A DNA stretch of 64,000 nucleotides from Luzula sylvatica (GCA_946800325.1 OX326958.1:8070001-8134000); one strand, 5' to 3'; counted from the first letter of the stretch, positions 25,510 to 37,189 are shown. A program made the numbers and translations. Notes: a model not told the origin generated them from the sequence alone.

Positions 25510-26169
25510 TGATCTTTTTTTTATGTTATTTCATTTTCTCTAAATCATTTTTTTCATATTATCAAATAATTAATTAGATTTAAATATTAAGACAGTTTAT
25601 ATATTTTTGGTGAGGGTTTTATTTAATATTGGTCTATACTTGCCCACATCTCAATAAATTCACTGATAATTTTTGCTAAATTTTAATTTTATGCAAACAA
25701 ATATTTTTTATTATACTTTCTTAGCGGAGTCCAAAATAATAATTAGGCATGCAAGATAAACAAAATCAAACCATAAAAGACAATATTTATTGTCCATAAT
25801 TATTATAGACTTTTTGCATTGCTGTCCATTTCCGCAGCACTACATTTCATTACATTATTATTATTATGTATTTATTTAAACTAAACATGAATGATTTGGA
25901 TATATTGTCACCATTGGAGCAGCTAGTGGTCTGTGCGGGTAACACGTGTCCAGTACCGACTTTTCTTTTTCAAATACACAGTACACAACCGGGTTTCTCG
26001 CTCATTGCGAGTCTGCGACCTGATTTTATGTAACATGTAAACTGTGTGGTCACGTGTAGCGAGTTACTGACATGCATTGTTAATGTTAGCATGAGAGAGA
26101 GGAGTATTAGTTGTATAACTATGCACGTGGCCAGAGGGGAATAAAATATTTAAGGTGTCTTATTTATTA
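25510..26169. other. 3' flank of PPT-A (duplicated flank F)
   Basis: Matches the flank after PPT-D (59672-60250) and, in part, after PPT-C (54600-54990). Shared landmarks include ccgacttttctttttcaaat and gtagcgagttac. Non-coding. It contains ATT-rich simple sequence. Confidence 0.6.
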
Positions 26170-26532
26170 GGGGAATTCTTCAAAAACCCCCTAACTTTTT
26201 TGGGATTTCTCAAAAACCCCCTAACTTTTAGATTTTTTGAAAAACCCCCTATAAATTAAGTTTAATTCTTGAAAAACCCCCTACTAGTGTTATTTTTTAT
26301 TTCTCATCCAAATTATATTTTTTTGGACCAAAATACCCTCACAATTTATAATTGAATTTATTCTATAAACTAATAAATAAATAATATTTTACAATATAAT
26401 ATTTCATAATATTATAGCATGATATTTATTATATTATTCTATAATTTATTATATGAGTTTTATATAAAATTATTTAATGTAAAAATAAAAAAATGCAATG
26501 TGAAATAGTATTTATTTAATAATAATAATAAT

Positions 26533-26629
<97 letters not shown>

Positions 26630-26927
26630 AAATAAAAATAATGAGTTGTAAAATATTATCATAAATTATTTTTAATTATAATAACGTGAAATATTTAATT
26701 TATTTATGTATTTATTAATTTATATTGAATAAAAGAATTTATAAATGAAAATCAAGAAGGGTATTTTTGTCCAAAAAAATGAAAATTGGATGGAATGTTA
26801 AAGTTAATCTTTGTAGGGGGGTTTTCAAGAATTAAATTCAATTTGTAGGGGGTTTTTCAAATAATCAAAAAGTTAGGGGGTTTTTGAGGAATCCCAAAAA
26901 AGTTAGGGGGTTTTTTAGGAATTCCCC
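26170..26927. mobile_element. Foldback element with long gggg-ended inverted repeats
   Basis: Starts ggggaattcttcaaaaaccc and ends with the inverted equivalent gttttttaggaattcccc. The inverted arms are about 120 bp, and each carries four spaced copies of an aaaccccctaac-type word. It interrupts flank F: the uninterrupted sequence is seen at about 60248-60262 (tcttatttattaacg) and at 42435-42455. A TTA repeat at the junctions may be the target duplication. The centre holds a (TA)n tract. Relatives that are only partly preserved lie at 36540-36630 and 60435-60530. Confidence 0.75.
26537..26626. repeat. (TA)n microsatellite, about 90 bp
   Basis: Uninterrupted ta dinucleotides inside the foldback element at 26170-26927. 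Confidence 0.95.
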
Positions 26928-27088
26928 TTCTTAATGGGGCTTTGAAAACATTTAATACTGCAATTAATTAGCTAGTAGTTTAGTGGCATTATCATCTCCG
27001 GAGAGGCTAAAATTGACTAGTATCATTATTTTTAATATAGTTTAAAATTTAAAATAAAATAAAAAATGGTAATTCAAGGTAAATATAT

Positions 27089-27883
27089 GGGGGATTTCCA
27101 TAGTTAATACTTTTTAAAACTTAAAATTACATATTTATTCTTCTTAAAATTAAAATATCATATTTTCTTTTTCATAAATCTAAAATATCATATTTACCCA
27201 AAAATTAAAAACCATCCAATTTGTACGTTAAAAATAACGGTCAACTATTTTACCATTTACATATTTATCTTTCTAAAAATCCAAAATATCATATTTGCTT
27301 TTTAAAAAATAAAAATATCATATTTACCCAAAGAATATAACAATATAATCTCATATATAACAATATAAACATAAAAACACATGAATAAAATTCCAAAAGA
27401 TAATCCTTCTACAAATCTCAAATGACAAAAAGAAAATGTAAAAAATATAGTTTAATTACCAAAATATAACCATAACTAAAAGTATGATTAAATTGTAGGG
27501 CGTGATTTCTTCTTGTAGAGTGAGTAAGTGTACGTATGTTATTTTTGTTATTGAGAGGATAAATATGATATTTTTATTTATAAAAGGGTAAACATGATAT
27601 TTTGGAATTTTAGAAGAGTAAAATAGTAATTTTAAATGTTGACCGTTAACTTTAACGAAGAAATTTGATGGTTTTTATTTTTTAGACAAATATAATATTT
27701 TAAATATACATAAGGATAAATATAATATTTTAATTTTAAGATGGATAAATATGTAATTTTTTTTTTTTTTGAATTAAGGAACCGAATTGGTTGCCTTGTT
27801 GTCATTTAAATAAATAAAAAGAGCTTACAAAGTCTCCCTCCACGGATTAAAACATTAATATGTAATTTTAAGTTTAACAAAAA
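27089..27883. mobile_element. Mutator-like element with ggggga end, copy in PPT-A flank (right end lost)
   Basis: The left end gggggatttccatagtta follows taaatatat, the same target sequence as in the intact relative 42595-43350. The body is co-linear with that element, including tgtagggcgtgatttcttct at about 27496. The right terminus and right target copy are missing: sequence runs from agtttaacaaa straight into attgaagtaaaac. Confidence 0.65.
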
Positions 27884-28740
27884 ATTGAAGTAAAACATGA
27901 CAATATATTTTAACGGAGGGATATCGCTTCCCCACCCCCTACCTACTGTAATTCGATTTACAGATATTCATAAATCCTAAGATATCTCATGTAGGTTTTA
28001 GTGTTTTACCCCTACCATGTGCTAAGTCAAGCTATGTGAAGTCTTAGTTTTAACTTTTATTTACTTACTGCTACTTCACTGTTTTGTAAGACATTTGATT
28101 GCTTCTGATCTTTATATACTAAGCCCATTGGCCTTTAAAAAAAAAAAATTAAAAAAAAAAATTATGTGCTGTTCTGTTATGGACATGTCCGGTGATTTTA
28201 GCAGTAGAGAGGATTGAATCTGGCATTTTAAAAACTTGGGGGTAGACTATTGGAACCTACACCGCTACACGCTTCTACGTTACGCGGCGTACGTTATTTT
28301 CTCTCGTTGCGAAATGACTATTTTGTCCATGGAAAATTTTAAATGTAATATTTCTGTTGTATGGTTTCCCTGCTAAATATTTTATATTTACTAATTCTCT
28401 GGATTACTTGTTATAATTTGTAGCAGAGGAGGTATGATGTATGTTGGTCTCACAACTATTTATTTTAAAATATTTAATTCTAGTTACCTCGTAAATTATA
28501 AATTTTTAAAAAACACGTTTTAAAAAAGAACAATACGAAAAAATAAAATGTACTTACCTCAGTAAACGAATAATAATATTAGAAGTTCAGAGTAATATTA
28601 TTGTATCACTTTAATAAATTAATACATTATATTAGCTAATGTGGTTATTTTATTTTTACTAATTTAATTGTACTGCTTTATGAGGATTTACATATTTACT
28701 CTTTTTATAATTGAAAATTAGGTATTAATCTTTCTAGAAA
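27884..28740. repeat. Duplicated 5' block of the PPT-B unit
   Basis: Includes three segments shared elsewhere. 27990-28100 matches 44698-44815. 28100-28330 (actaagcccattggcctt through gttgcgaaatgactattttg) matches 45430-45660, 48540-48720 and 61060-61200. 28440-28740 matches the tail of block P. The motif near 28205 (agagaggattgaatctgg) recurs in four places. No coding identity could be assigned. Confidence 0.6.
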
Positions 28741-28973
28741 ATAAATTAATACATTAAACACTCTTCCGCAGAACATACCAGATACCAGGCCCAACTTTAC
28801 CTACGTAATTCTTCTGAACCTGTTCTATTCTATCTAATCCTACAGAACATACCAGATACCACCAACACACTGACGAACTGGAGTCTCCAGTAGTGAAGAG
28901 CCGCTGAACGGAGCGAAGGTCTTCCCTCTTCGCTACTTCTCCGTTGATGCTCCATACACTCTTCTGCAGGTAC

Positions 28974-30778
28974 ATGATAACGCATGCTGGCGCTCCGCTC
29001 TCTCGCCGCCTCTACGCCTCTTTCTCTCCTCCTCTCCCATCTCGCAGGCAGGTCCTTTTTCCGTTTTTGCCCCTCGTAATTGCCTGGTTTACCAGAATCA
29101 TCGCAGTCTACTAAAATTCTACTCTTTACTGTTTTGATTTGTTGATTTATTAGTGATCTAAAGTTATGCACATTTCGAATTAAAGCAATTTCTTTTTTTT
29201 TATAGAGAAGCGCATGTCTGGTACATAAAACCAAATGAAATCAGAGATCCTTCAGTACTTAAAAATTACATGGAAATTTTATCTCCGAGTGAAAAGCAAG
29301 GGATTTTATTGTTTAAAGAAGAAAGGCTTCGAAATAATGCTATATTGGCTTGAGTTCTGGTGCGCACCACTCTTTCGAGATGTATGTTTTTTTTTTTTTT
29401 TCATTATTGTTTGAATTAATCGGCATTTAATTTCAATTTTAACAATAAAGATTAATTCTTGCAATTGAATTTTAAATTAGACTAGATTCGAATGGCGCAA
29501 TTCATCCCAAATCAATCGGGTTCAAGAAAGGCCTATATGGAAAACCTGAGGTACACAAAAATCAAACCAAAATTTTAAATTAATTATTTATTTGATAAAT
29601 TTAAATTTGTAACTTTTTTGTGCTATTTTAACAGATAATGCTCGATGAAAATAACAATATTTCGAATTTGCCCTTGCAATATAATCTCTCACATACATCT
29701 TCTTTGATTGCTTGTGCAGTTTCTTCTCAAACCCCTGTAACTCTCTCTCTTGTTTCTTTTTTTCATTTCCGTATAAATTTAAACATACGTATTTACTATT
29801 TACCCTAAAAAGGTATGGAGTTTTTGGGTTTATGTAAATCTTTCTACCTATATTTAAACCCTAAAAAGGTATGGAGTTTTAGGGTTTATGAAAGAAAAAC
29901 CGTAACTAATGTAATTTCTCTCGCAAAGCGATATTTCTCTCAATCTGAATTTGAATATTTGGATTCAATTTTGGATCCTGAAACTCAGCAAAGAGAATTT
30001 ATTAAACTTTGGACTCTTAAGGCAAGTACAAGTAAATTTGTTTGTTTTCATATATGTTTTTCTATTAGTAAGGGAACTTTTCATAAAAGACCCTAACGGT
30101 TCTGAATATTTAAAAGACCCTCTTTTCTCCCTATAAAGTGAAATTATTATTTTACCTCCTAATATGTTTTAAAATTAACTCCAGTAAAAATAAATTCATT
30201 CTACTTTATGGGGGCTATAATTGGAAATCTGAAAGTTTATTTGTTTTTATATTCTGAAAAGTTATAGTTTTTTGAATAATAATAATAATAATAATTATTA
30301 TTAATTGTAGGAGGCATATGTTAAGGCAATTGGATTGGGCTTTTCTGGGGCTCCATTCAAAAACTTTACAATTCAGTCCCTCAAGGTTGACATTGACATA
30401 ATTTATCTCTTTAAATAATAATAACTATCCAGATTATTTTTTATCTTATTTATTTGTTTAATTTTTTTGAACTCGTAGAGCACGCCGGAATTGCATATAG
30501 AAGCTAATTATTCAGATTGCTAGGGCCTAACTGAAAATTGGCAGTTCGGACTATTTGAAATAAACAATTCTCATTTTTGTGCAATTTGTATGGAAAGAGA
30601 CTCCCAACTTTTCAGGTAGGATCTTTTTTTGTCATATTTACACATCCTATGAACACATGTTTTTCACATTTATTTCACTAATACCCCTCCAATTTTGCTT
30701 AATTTTATTTTTTCATTATTTATCAGGCGATGACAAAATTTGGAGAACTATAAAAAATTGTGGTGCATCATCATCATG
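28974..30778 (+). pseudogene. 4'-phosphopantetheinyl transferase, copy B (broken)
   Basis: Exon 1 (28974-29047) and exon 2 (from 29206) align with PPT-A and PPT-D, but codon 74 (CGA in A and D) is TGA at 29351-29353. The start of exon 5 is deleted, removing the IGIDVEE metal-binding motif; a second copy of nearby intron sequence stands there instead. Exon 6 (about 30311) has AIGLGF in place of AIGKGF. Exon 7 has an in-frame TAG after YSDC (about 30520). Exon 8 stops after about 50 bp, where the GC-rich minisatellite begins. The intron 1 donor is GC, as in PPT-D. At least four independent lesions make it non-functional. Confidence 0.92.
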
Positions 30779-31525
30779 AACCCCTTTCGGGCCGGACCCC
30801 CCCAACCCCCGAGCCCGGACCCCCCCCCCCCCGAGCCCGGCCCCGAGCCCGGCCCCCTTTCGGGCCGGACCCCCCCCGAGCCCGGCCCCCTTTCGGGCCG
30901 GACCCCCCCCGAGCCCGGCCCCCTTTCGGGACGGACCCCCCCGAGCCCGGCCCCCTTTCGGGCCGGCGGGCCGGACCCCCCCCGAGCCCGGCACCCTTTC
31001 GGGCCGGACCCCCCCACCCCCCCCGACCCCCCCCTCCCCCGAGTCCGGCCCGACGGCCCCCTTTCGGGCCGGACCCCCCCCCACCCCCCCGAGCCCGGCC
31101 CCCTTTCGGGACGGACCCCCCCACCCCCCCGAGCCCGGCCCCCTTTCGGGCCGGACCCCCCCCCCCCCCCGAGCCCGGCACCCTTTCGGGCCGAACCCCC
31201 CCCCCCCCCCCGAGCCCGGCCCCCTTTCGGGCCGGACCCCCCCCCCCCGAGCCCGGCCCCCTTTCGGGCCGGACCCCCCCCCCCCGAGCCCGGCCCCCTT
31301 TCGGGCCGGACCCCCCCCCCCGAGCCCGGCCCCCTTTCGGGCCGGACCCCCCCCCCTCCCCCCCCCGAGCCCGGCCCCCTTTCGGGCTGGACTCCCCGAG
31401 CCCGGCGCCCTTTCGGGCCGGACCCCCCGGGCCCGGCCCCTTTTGTGGGCCGACCCCCTGCGGGCCCGACCCCTTTTTGGGCCGGACCCCCGGCAGGCCC
31501 GACCCTTTTTCGGGCCGGACCCCAC
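30779..31525. repeat. GC-rich hairpin minisatellite, array B (about 19 units)
   Basis: Unit of roughly 34-45 bp: gagcccggccccctttcggg followed by ccgga and a C-run of 6-14. Each unit contains the inverted pair ccggccc / gggccgg around a ctttc-type loop, so every unit can form a 7-bp-stem hairpin next to a poly-C tract. The last units are degenerate (cttttttgggcc-type). The array is almost pure G+C in a host sequence that is mainly A+T. All long open frames here, on both strands, are artefacts of absent stop codons. A close relative is at 49921-50765. Confidence 0.95.
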
Positions 31526-31562
31526 CACACACACACACACACACACAGACAGAGTTTACATA

Positions 31563-31649
<87 letters not shown>

Positions 31650-31698
31650 GAGAGACACACACATACATTCACCCTTATACACACACACACATATTAAA

Positions 31699-31742
<44 letters not shown>

Positions 31743-31751
31743 TTACATACA

Positions 31752-31822
<71 letters not shown>

Positions 31823-31890
31823 GAGAGACACACACATACATTCACCCTTATACACACACACACATATTAAACATTCACACATAAACAAAA
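31526..31890. repeat. CA and CT microsatellites, block duplicated in tandem
   Basis: Order: (CA)n, agagtttacatacactctct, a long (CT)n of about 80 bp, catacagagagacacac, acattcaccctta, (CA)n; then the same order again from about 31740 to 31890 with a shorter CT run. The equivalent place in array C (50766-50970) has the block only once. Confidence 0.9.
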
Positions 31891-32049
31891 AATCTGTAAA
31901 TATCCACAAGTGCATCTTCTTTTCAAAGCAAAATGGTTGCATCTCTTGTCCATTTCCATGTCAATTCCAGCAAATATTTGATGATTCCAAAACTGCAAAG
32001 AAGAACATTTGATTAATTTCAATGAAAAAATGGTTGCTTACAAACCAGA

Positions 32050-32590
32050 ATAATAGAAAGAAAAAAACCAAGAGGACTGTTGGAAATACAAAAAATGGAG
32101 ATTAAATGTATTCACAGTATATATATATTTTTTAATAAAAATCAACAAAAATAATTTCAATGATTTGAAGGGTTATTATGTAATAGTTCAAAGAGCAAAA
32201 AACAAAAACAAAAGACCAGACAACAAGAGCAAAGCCATTTCAACGAAAATGTATTCACAGAAAAAAACCAAGAGGACTGTTGGAAATACAAAAAAATGGA
32301 GATTAAATGTATTCACAGTAATTTTTTTTTAATAAAACTCAACAAAAATAATTTCAATGATTTGAAGGGTTATTATGTAATAGTTCAAAGAGCAAAAAAC
32401 AAAAAACAAAAAGACCAGTCAACAAGAGCAAAGCCATTTCAATGAAAATGTATTCACAGTATCTATTTTTTTTTCTTTAATAAAAATCAACAAAACTAAT
32501 TTCAATTGTTTCAAGGGTTATTATGTAAAATTTCAAAGAGCAAAAAAACAAAAGCAAAAAGATGGACAATAAGAGCAAAGCCATTGATGA
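32050..32590. repeat. About 200-bp tandem repeat, three copies
   Basis: Units begin near 32060, 32265 and 32450. They share agattaaatgtattcacagt or a close form, caaaaataatttcaatgatt, gggttattatgtaatagttc and gagcaaagccatttcaa. Related units lie at 51130-51580. Non-coding. It ends in agcaaagccattgatgaaga. Confidence 0.75.
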
Positions 32591-32639
32591 AGAAAACAAC
32601 TTACTTACCCCTTCCTTGTCCAAAAGGCTGAAGCAGAAA

Positions 32640-32835
32640 ACTTCTTCTTCTACTTGTGCCTTGCGGTTCTCATGGCCAGACAATAAGAGCAAGGCCTTGT
32701 GGTTCTCATGATCCACCATTGTCGCAGTCCTATGATTTGTCGGAAGCTCGATGAGAAGTTATGGGGAGTACGACCGGAAGGAAGAAGGCTCTTTGATGCA
32801 AAGTTGTACTCCGACACAGATTGTAAGCACCAACT
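32640..32835. other. Possible exon-like patch, unidentified
   Basis: This patch is more GC-balanced and conserved with 51650-51870. Plus-sense reading gives CRKLDEKLWGVRPEGRRLFD. It is well conserved between blocks B and C, but I do not recognise a family. It includes a 35-bp repeat (ttgcggttctcatggccaga), present twice here and three times in block C. Confidence 0.3.
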
Positions 32836-32837
32836 AC

Positions 32838-32844
32838 TCTCTCG

Positions 32845-32938
<94 letters not shown>
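32838..32938. repeat. (CT)n microsatellite, about 100 bp
   Basis: ctctct tract with flanking gctctttctct. It is much shorter in the paralogous place at 51898-51925. Confidence 0.95.
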
Positions 32939-33365
32939 CTTTCTCTTTCTCCCTCTCTGGATCTCGCTCGCTGGAGAAATTGGATCTGAAAAGTGAATTA
33001 GAGAGAGAACGAAAGGGGTTTCTTATGCTTATAAAGAGGAGCGGATAATCCCAACGTTCGAATCCAGCTGTCCTAAATTCCCAACGTTCGGATTTCGAAT
33101 TCGACCGTTGGAGAAGAACCGGATCTTGAGCACATTACGATAATGCAATGGATTTCATTATAAAGGGGGTCGCTCTCTCCAGAATATTCCTATTTTGTTT
33201 TGCTGCTATTCAATTTTGCATTACATTCACGAGCAATGCCTAATTTAGGGGTTTCTTATGTTTTCACTTTGACCAACTAGAGAAACAGGGTTGCATAATT
33301 GAACAACTCAAAAAGTCTAATTAAAATAATTTTGATAATTAATAATTCTATTTAATATATTACAG

Positions 33366-33945
33366 GAGCAAAAATACTCGTACCAGTCGGTCTTGGAGAC
33401 GACGATCAATGCATGAATAATGATAAACACCCCGCACATATTAATATATTAATTAATAGTTTTTCCAATTTAAATGGAATGCAATTAAATCTTAATTAAT
33501 AGTTGTTCCAATTTAATATGGAAATTAGATGTGTATTTTATAGATGCGGGTATGTTTGGGGTTTTCCTAGCGGGTTGCCTAACATCACTGATCAATGCAT
33601 CGAGGACCATTTCTCTGTGTATACACAGAGAAAACGGAGAGATTATTTATGAAAATTTGACAAGGGTATTTATGAAAATTTCCTGATATATATATATTTT
33701 TTATAATTTCAGGAAAGAGGCATTATGGCCAGAATTGGATCAAATACTCCGAGATGATGTTGGTGTATACACAGAGAAAACGGAGAGATTACTCAATTAC
33801 CCCTCTGACACCTTATTCTCGATCCACACTGACGAGGAGGACGCCTCGCCACTTGGCAGCAGCTCATTGGCTGCTCCTTTCCCCTCTCCGGTTACTCGCA
33901 GAGAAGCTCTCGCACGCTACGCCGACCTTTCCCCTCCCAAGTTAT
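33366..33945 (+). pseudogene. NADPH-cytochrome P450 reductase fragment, block B
   Basis: After an intron-like tract ending attacag, 33366-33414 encodes GAKILVPVGLGDDDQC, a plant CPR signature from the end of the flavodoxin-like domain. A 175-bp MITE splits this exon, and it resumes at 33590. The next exon from 33713 encodes [20 protein letters not shown] and [14 protein letters not shown], then [18 protein letters not shown], all typical of the CPR connecting domain. The segment between VYTEK and LLNYPSD is shortened. Homology ends near 33945. The first donor site (gcctg|gtacgc in block C) is destroyed by a 29-bp copy of downstream sequence. Membrane anchor, most of the FMN domain and the whole NADPH domain are missing. 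Confidence 0.88.
33415..33589. mobile_element. MITE inserted in the CPR exon (block B), 11-bp target repeat
   Basis: Insert of 175 bp flanked by gatcaatgcat at 33404-33414 and 33590-33600. Ends are related to the element at 881-1052 (cccgc near both ends). The long target duplication points to Mutator-like activity. The same insertion at the same base is in block C. Confidence 0.8.
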
Positions 33946-35790
33946 TACGAAAAAACACTACAATAATTGAGATAATCATTGAAGAATGTTCACACCCTCT
34001 ATCCTGGCATCTTATCCTGGCAACGAGTAATGATACTAAGCCCACTTATTTCCCCACTTTTTATGTTTCTTGTAGGCGTTATAGTCGGTTCTACAAGAAT
34101 TCCGATTCAGATTCATCTTGACGAGAACAAAACCTCTTGAGGTTCTTTGGAGAGAAGACGACCTGAACGAAGTTGTCGAGGCATTCACCTGTTTTATAAA
34201 GGTGCCATATTTCAGTCAAAAAAGATTGGTATTAAAGCTCTTTTACTCGATTCATGTACTTTAATAAATATTTATTGTTCGTAAGTATATTAATAGTTTA
34301 ATATGTTATGTTTGTATTAAATTAGTGGAGAGTTTTGTGTCTGCATTGGTAAGTAAGTGCCTTATTAGGTAAAATTCATTCATTTAAAGTGGCTTGGAGC
34401 CTTTTAAAGGAGAGTTGTGAATCACTCCATTAATCTATAAATAAAATAATTTATTCTTTATTTTTTAAGGATTATTTGTAAATTTTAATTGATAAGATAT
34501 TATTGGTGTCTATTTAGGTAAGTCACCATGAGATTCTAAAAGGAGAAGCAATTTTCAATGTTCAGAACATGATATGTCAACTAAATTATGTAATATGATA
34601 CTTAATAGTATGAAACTAATCCATCCTCTTATTTGAATTTGTAAAAAAGAAAAAAAAATTGTGCATCCCGTGTATTTTCTGAAGACTTCTTTGTTTTTCA
34701 CTTTTGCTTTTTTCCTTAAATTTCACAATCATGTATTCACTTCTTTTGTCCATTATAGCACTTTTGATTTGTTATGTTGTTTTACTTGATAGTACTGGTA
34801 GTTGCTCAGAATTTGAGATTTTTTCCATTATAACCCATGGAATTTCTTAATTTCACCATTGTGTACTTCCTTTAGAATGACTAAATTTCTTAATTCCTTG
34901 TTCAGTTTTCAAGTCAATATTTTACAATGTCAAAATTAAGATTAAGATACATCATTAACAAGTGCAAGTGAAAGTAGCTTGAAAAATTAAGTGATCACAA
35001 ATCACAATGTACATAAATACAAATTTCAATTCATCTCGTTTCTCTTCGAAAAAAGAAGAATCCAACTTATATATCAAACCTCTATCTCTCACTCTCTGTG
35101 CTTGAAGATTTTCAATCTTAATCCAAATTCCAAACCATCAAAACAAATTTTCTTTTTTTGCTGCCCAACAAATTTCAAGAAAAATAACACAAAATTCACA
35201 ATTAGAATCACTGATTTTGCGGGTCCCTAATTTCGACAATATGCGAGACGTACCAGTACCAGCACCTGAAACCAAACAAGAAAAGAGAAATTAGCAAAAT
35301 ATCGTACTTGATTAAAATTTCAGTAAAAGTAAAGATGAAATTTAAAAAACGTTTTTTTTCTGAATATAGACAATTTTACAATAAGATTGGCTAATAATAT
35401 GTAAATTTCACTTTACATTGTCCAAATCAAATCGATAATTGGTCAAATTCGTTTACCATTTCGGTCTAAATTCAAGCAAATAATCAGAGCATCAAACCCA
35501 CAAATCTAGGAGAGAGAGAGAAGCAAACCACTGCCATTTTCGTGCCAGATGAGAGAACAAGCCTTTCCGTGCATCCTTCTTGGCCGTCTTATTTGCTTTC
35601 CCGAGAACCCTAGGCGAGCAGAGAGATGAGGGAACAAGAGGAAAGAGAGATCGAGCCAGATTTTTATTTCAGAAAGAAAACAAAGGTGGGAAAAAAAAGG
35701 TGGAGATTGGGTCATGGGCTTGTGATGATGTGGCAGACCACTGCCATGTCACCAATTCGGGAAGAAAAGTGGGGAAATAAGTGTGGATAG
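33946..35790. other. Unassigned stretch downstream of CPR-B
   Basis: 34085-34195 has a fairly open plus-sense reading (EVLWREDDLNEVVEAFTCFI) that I cannot place. 34200-34980 is AT-rich and featureless. On the minus strand, 35640-35530 reads KANKTAKKDARKGLFSHLAR and a possible next exon lies at 35268-35190 after ggtttcag. This could be a small gene or relic, with too little evidence to call one. Confidence 0.25.
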
Positions 35791-36324
35791 TATCATTACT
35801 CATCATCTCCATATAAGTCAAAATTGACCAGATTTATTTTTTAATAGTTTAAATTAAAATAAAAAGTGGTAACAAGTTAAATATATTGAAGTAAAACATG
35901 ACAATAAAATAAGAAAAAAATTCAAAAAATATCTTTAATTTTTCGGATATTGTAAAAACATACCTATTTTCACAACCGTTTATTTTGTTCAATTTTTCGA
36001 TTACCATGAAGAAAAACTCGAAATGTTATGAAATTTGATCCTAATCCAATCTATATAAATTAAATTGAATCCATCAAAAAAAATTTGAATTTTGCAAGTT
36101 ATTTTATGATAAATCATGTCATAAAATTTTTTGACCGTAAATTATTTTACGTGTTATGATGAATATGATAGAAATTTTTATTTTCTATGAAATTAAATCT
36201 ACAACATTTATAAGTGATAAATAACATATCCATACAGTTGAAATTTGATTTTGATATTTAGATTTGGAGAAATTAGCTCCGTTGGCCGGCGTTGGCCATA
36301 CAAGGGTGTTGGCCATTGAGCCTA

Positions 36325-36362
<38 letters not shown>

Positions 36363-36640
36363 TATGAAATATTAGAATTATTTAAATATAACATATCATA
36401 GTTATTTTTTTTAAAGTATTACATGATTAAAAAATAATTACTATATATGTAAATAGAAGGCTATTTTGGTCAAAAAAAATCAACACATTCATGGTTAGTT
36501 TTAATCCTTATAGGAATATTTTAAAATAAAAAAATTGGCAGATGAATTTTTTTGGAGTTTTCTTAAAAGATAGGAGGTTTTTTACGATATCCAAAAATGT
36601 TAAGAGTTTTTATTTGAAAATTTCCCTTTCATCTTTATGT
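35791..36640. repeat. Duplicated flank F with partial foldback relic
   Basis: 35805-35915 matches the flank after PPT-D at 60315-60430 (tgaccagatttattttttaa or a close form, attgaagtaaaacatgac). It shows the empty site (aaatatattgaag) for the element at 42595-43350. 36540-36630 resembles one arm of the foldback element at 26170-26927. A short (TA)n lies at 36328-36358. Confidence 0.55.
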
Positions 36641-37189
36641 AACTCTTTACAAGAATACAATTAAGTCTTAATAAGACTAAACTAATTTTCGCTCGTGACC
36701 AGACTCAATTTATAGCTTCACCAGTTCACAATTTAAAAAGTGGGGAAAATAAAAATAAAAATATAAAAGTAGATCATGCAAACAGTGGCCAATGAGGAAA
36801 TCATGAACCATGATATTGCGGGTACGTTATGCATTTTTATTAAATCCATTTCTTAGAAAGTCTTCAAATGAATATAATGAATTTTAGTAATGACAAACTG
36901 ATCTCATTTGTCATTTACATCAATTTGTGAGCACAAACAATTGTCTATACCAGTAAGAATTAGTGTAATATTCGCTAGCATACACAGGAAGAATCAAAAT
37001 GATAAATATGATATAAATTAGAGTTATTCTTCGGTACACAAAATTATGTTCTCCTCTTTTTGATAGATTTTTTTTTTTTTTTTTGAAAGAGATCCTAGAA
37101 CACGAAACGTGTTCATGCAGTTCTGATTATCATTAAAATGCGCAAAGCGCCAATTGTTACGTACGATGTGTTAATACAAAGGTCTTATA

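Noticed and set aside
30716..31884. Very long Pro/Gly/Arg-rich open frames on both strands
   Set aside because: They arise because a GC-only repeat with CT/CA tails has no stop codons in any frame. Frames on both strands overlap completely, and nothing resembles a splice-supported gene.
34991..35780. A small gene around 35.2-35.7 kb
   Set aside because: A possible two-exon reading exists on the minus strand, but start, donor and family could not be established.
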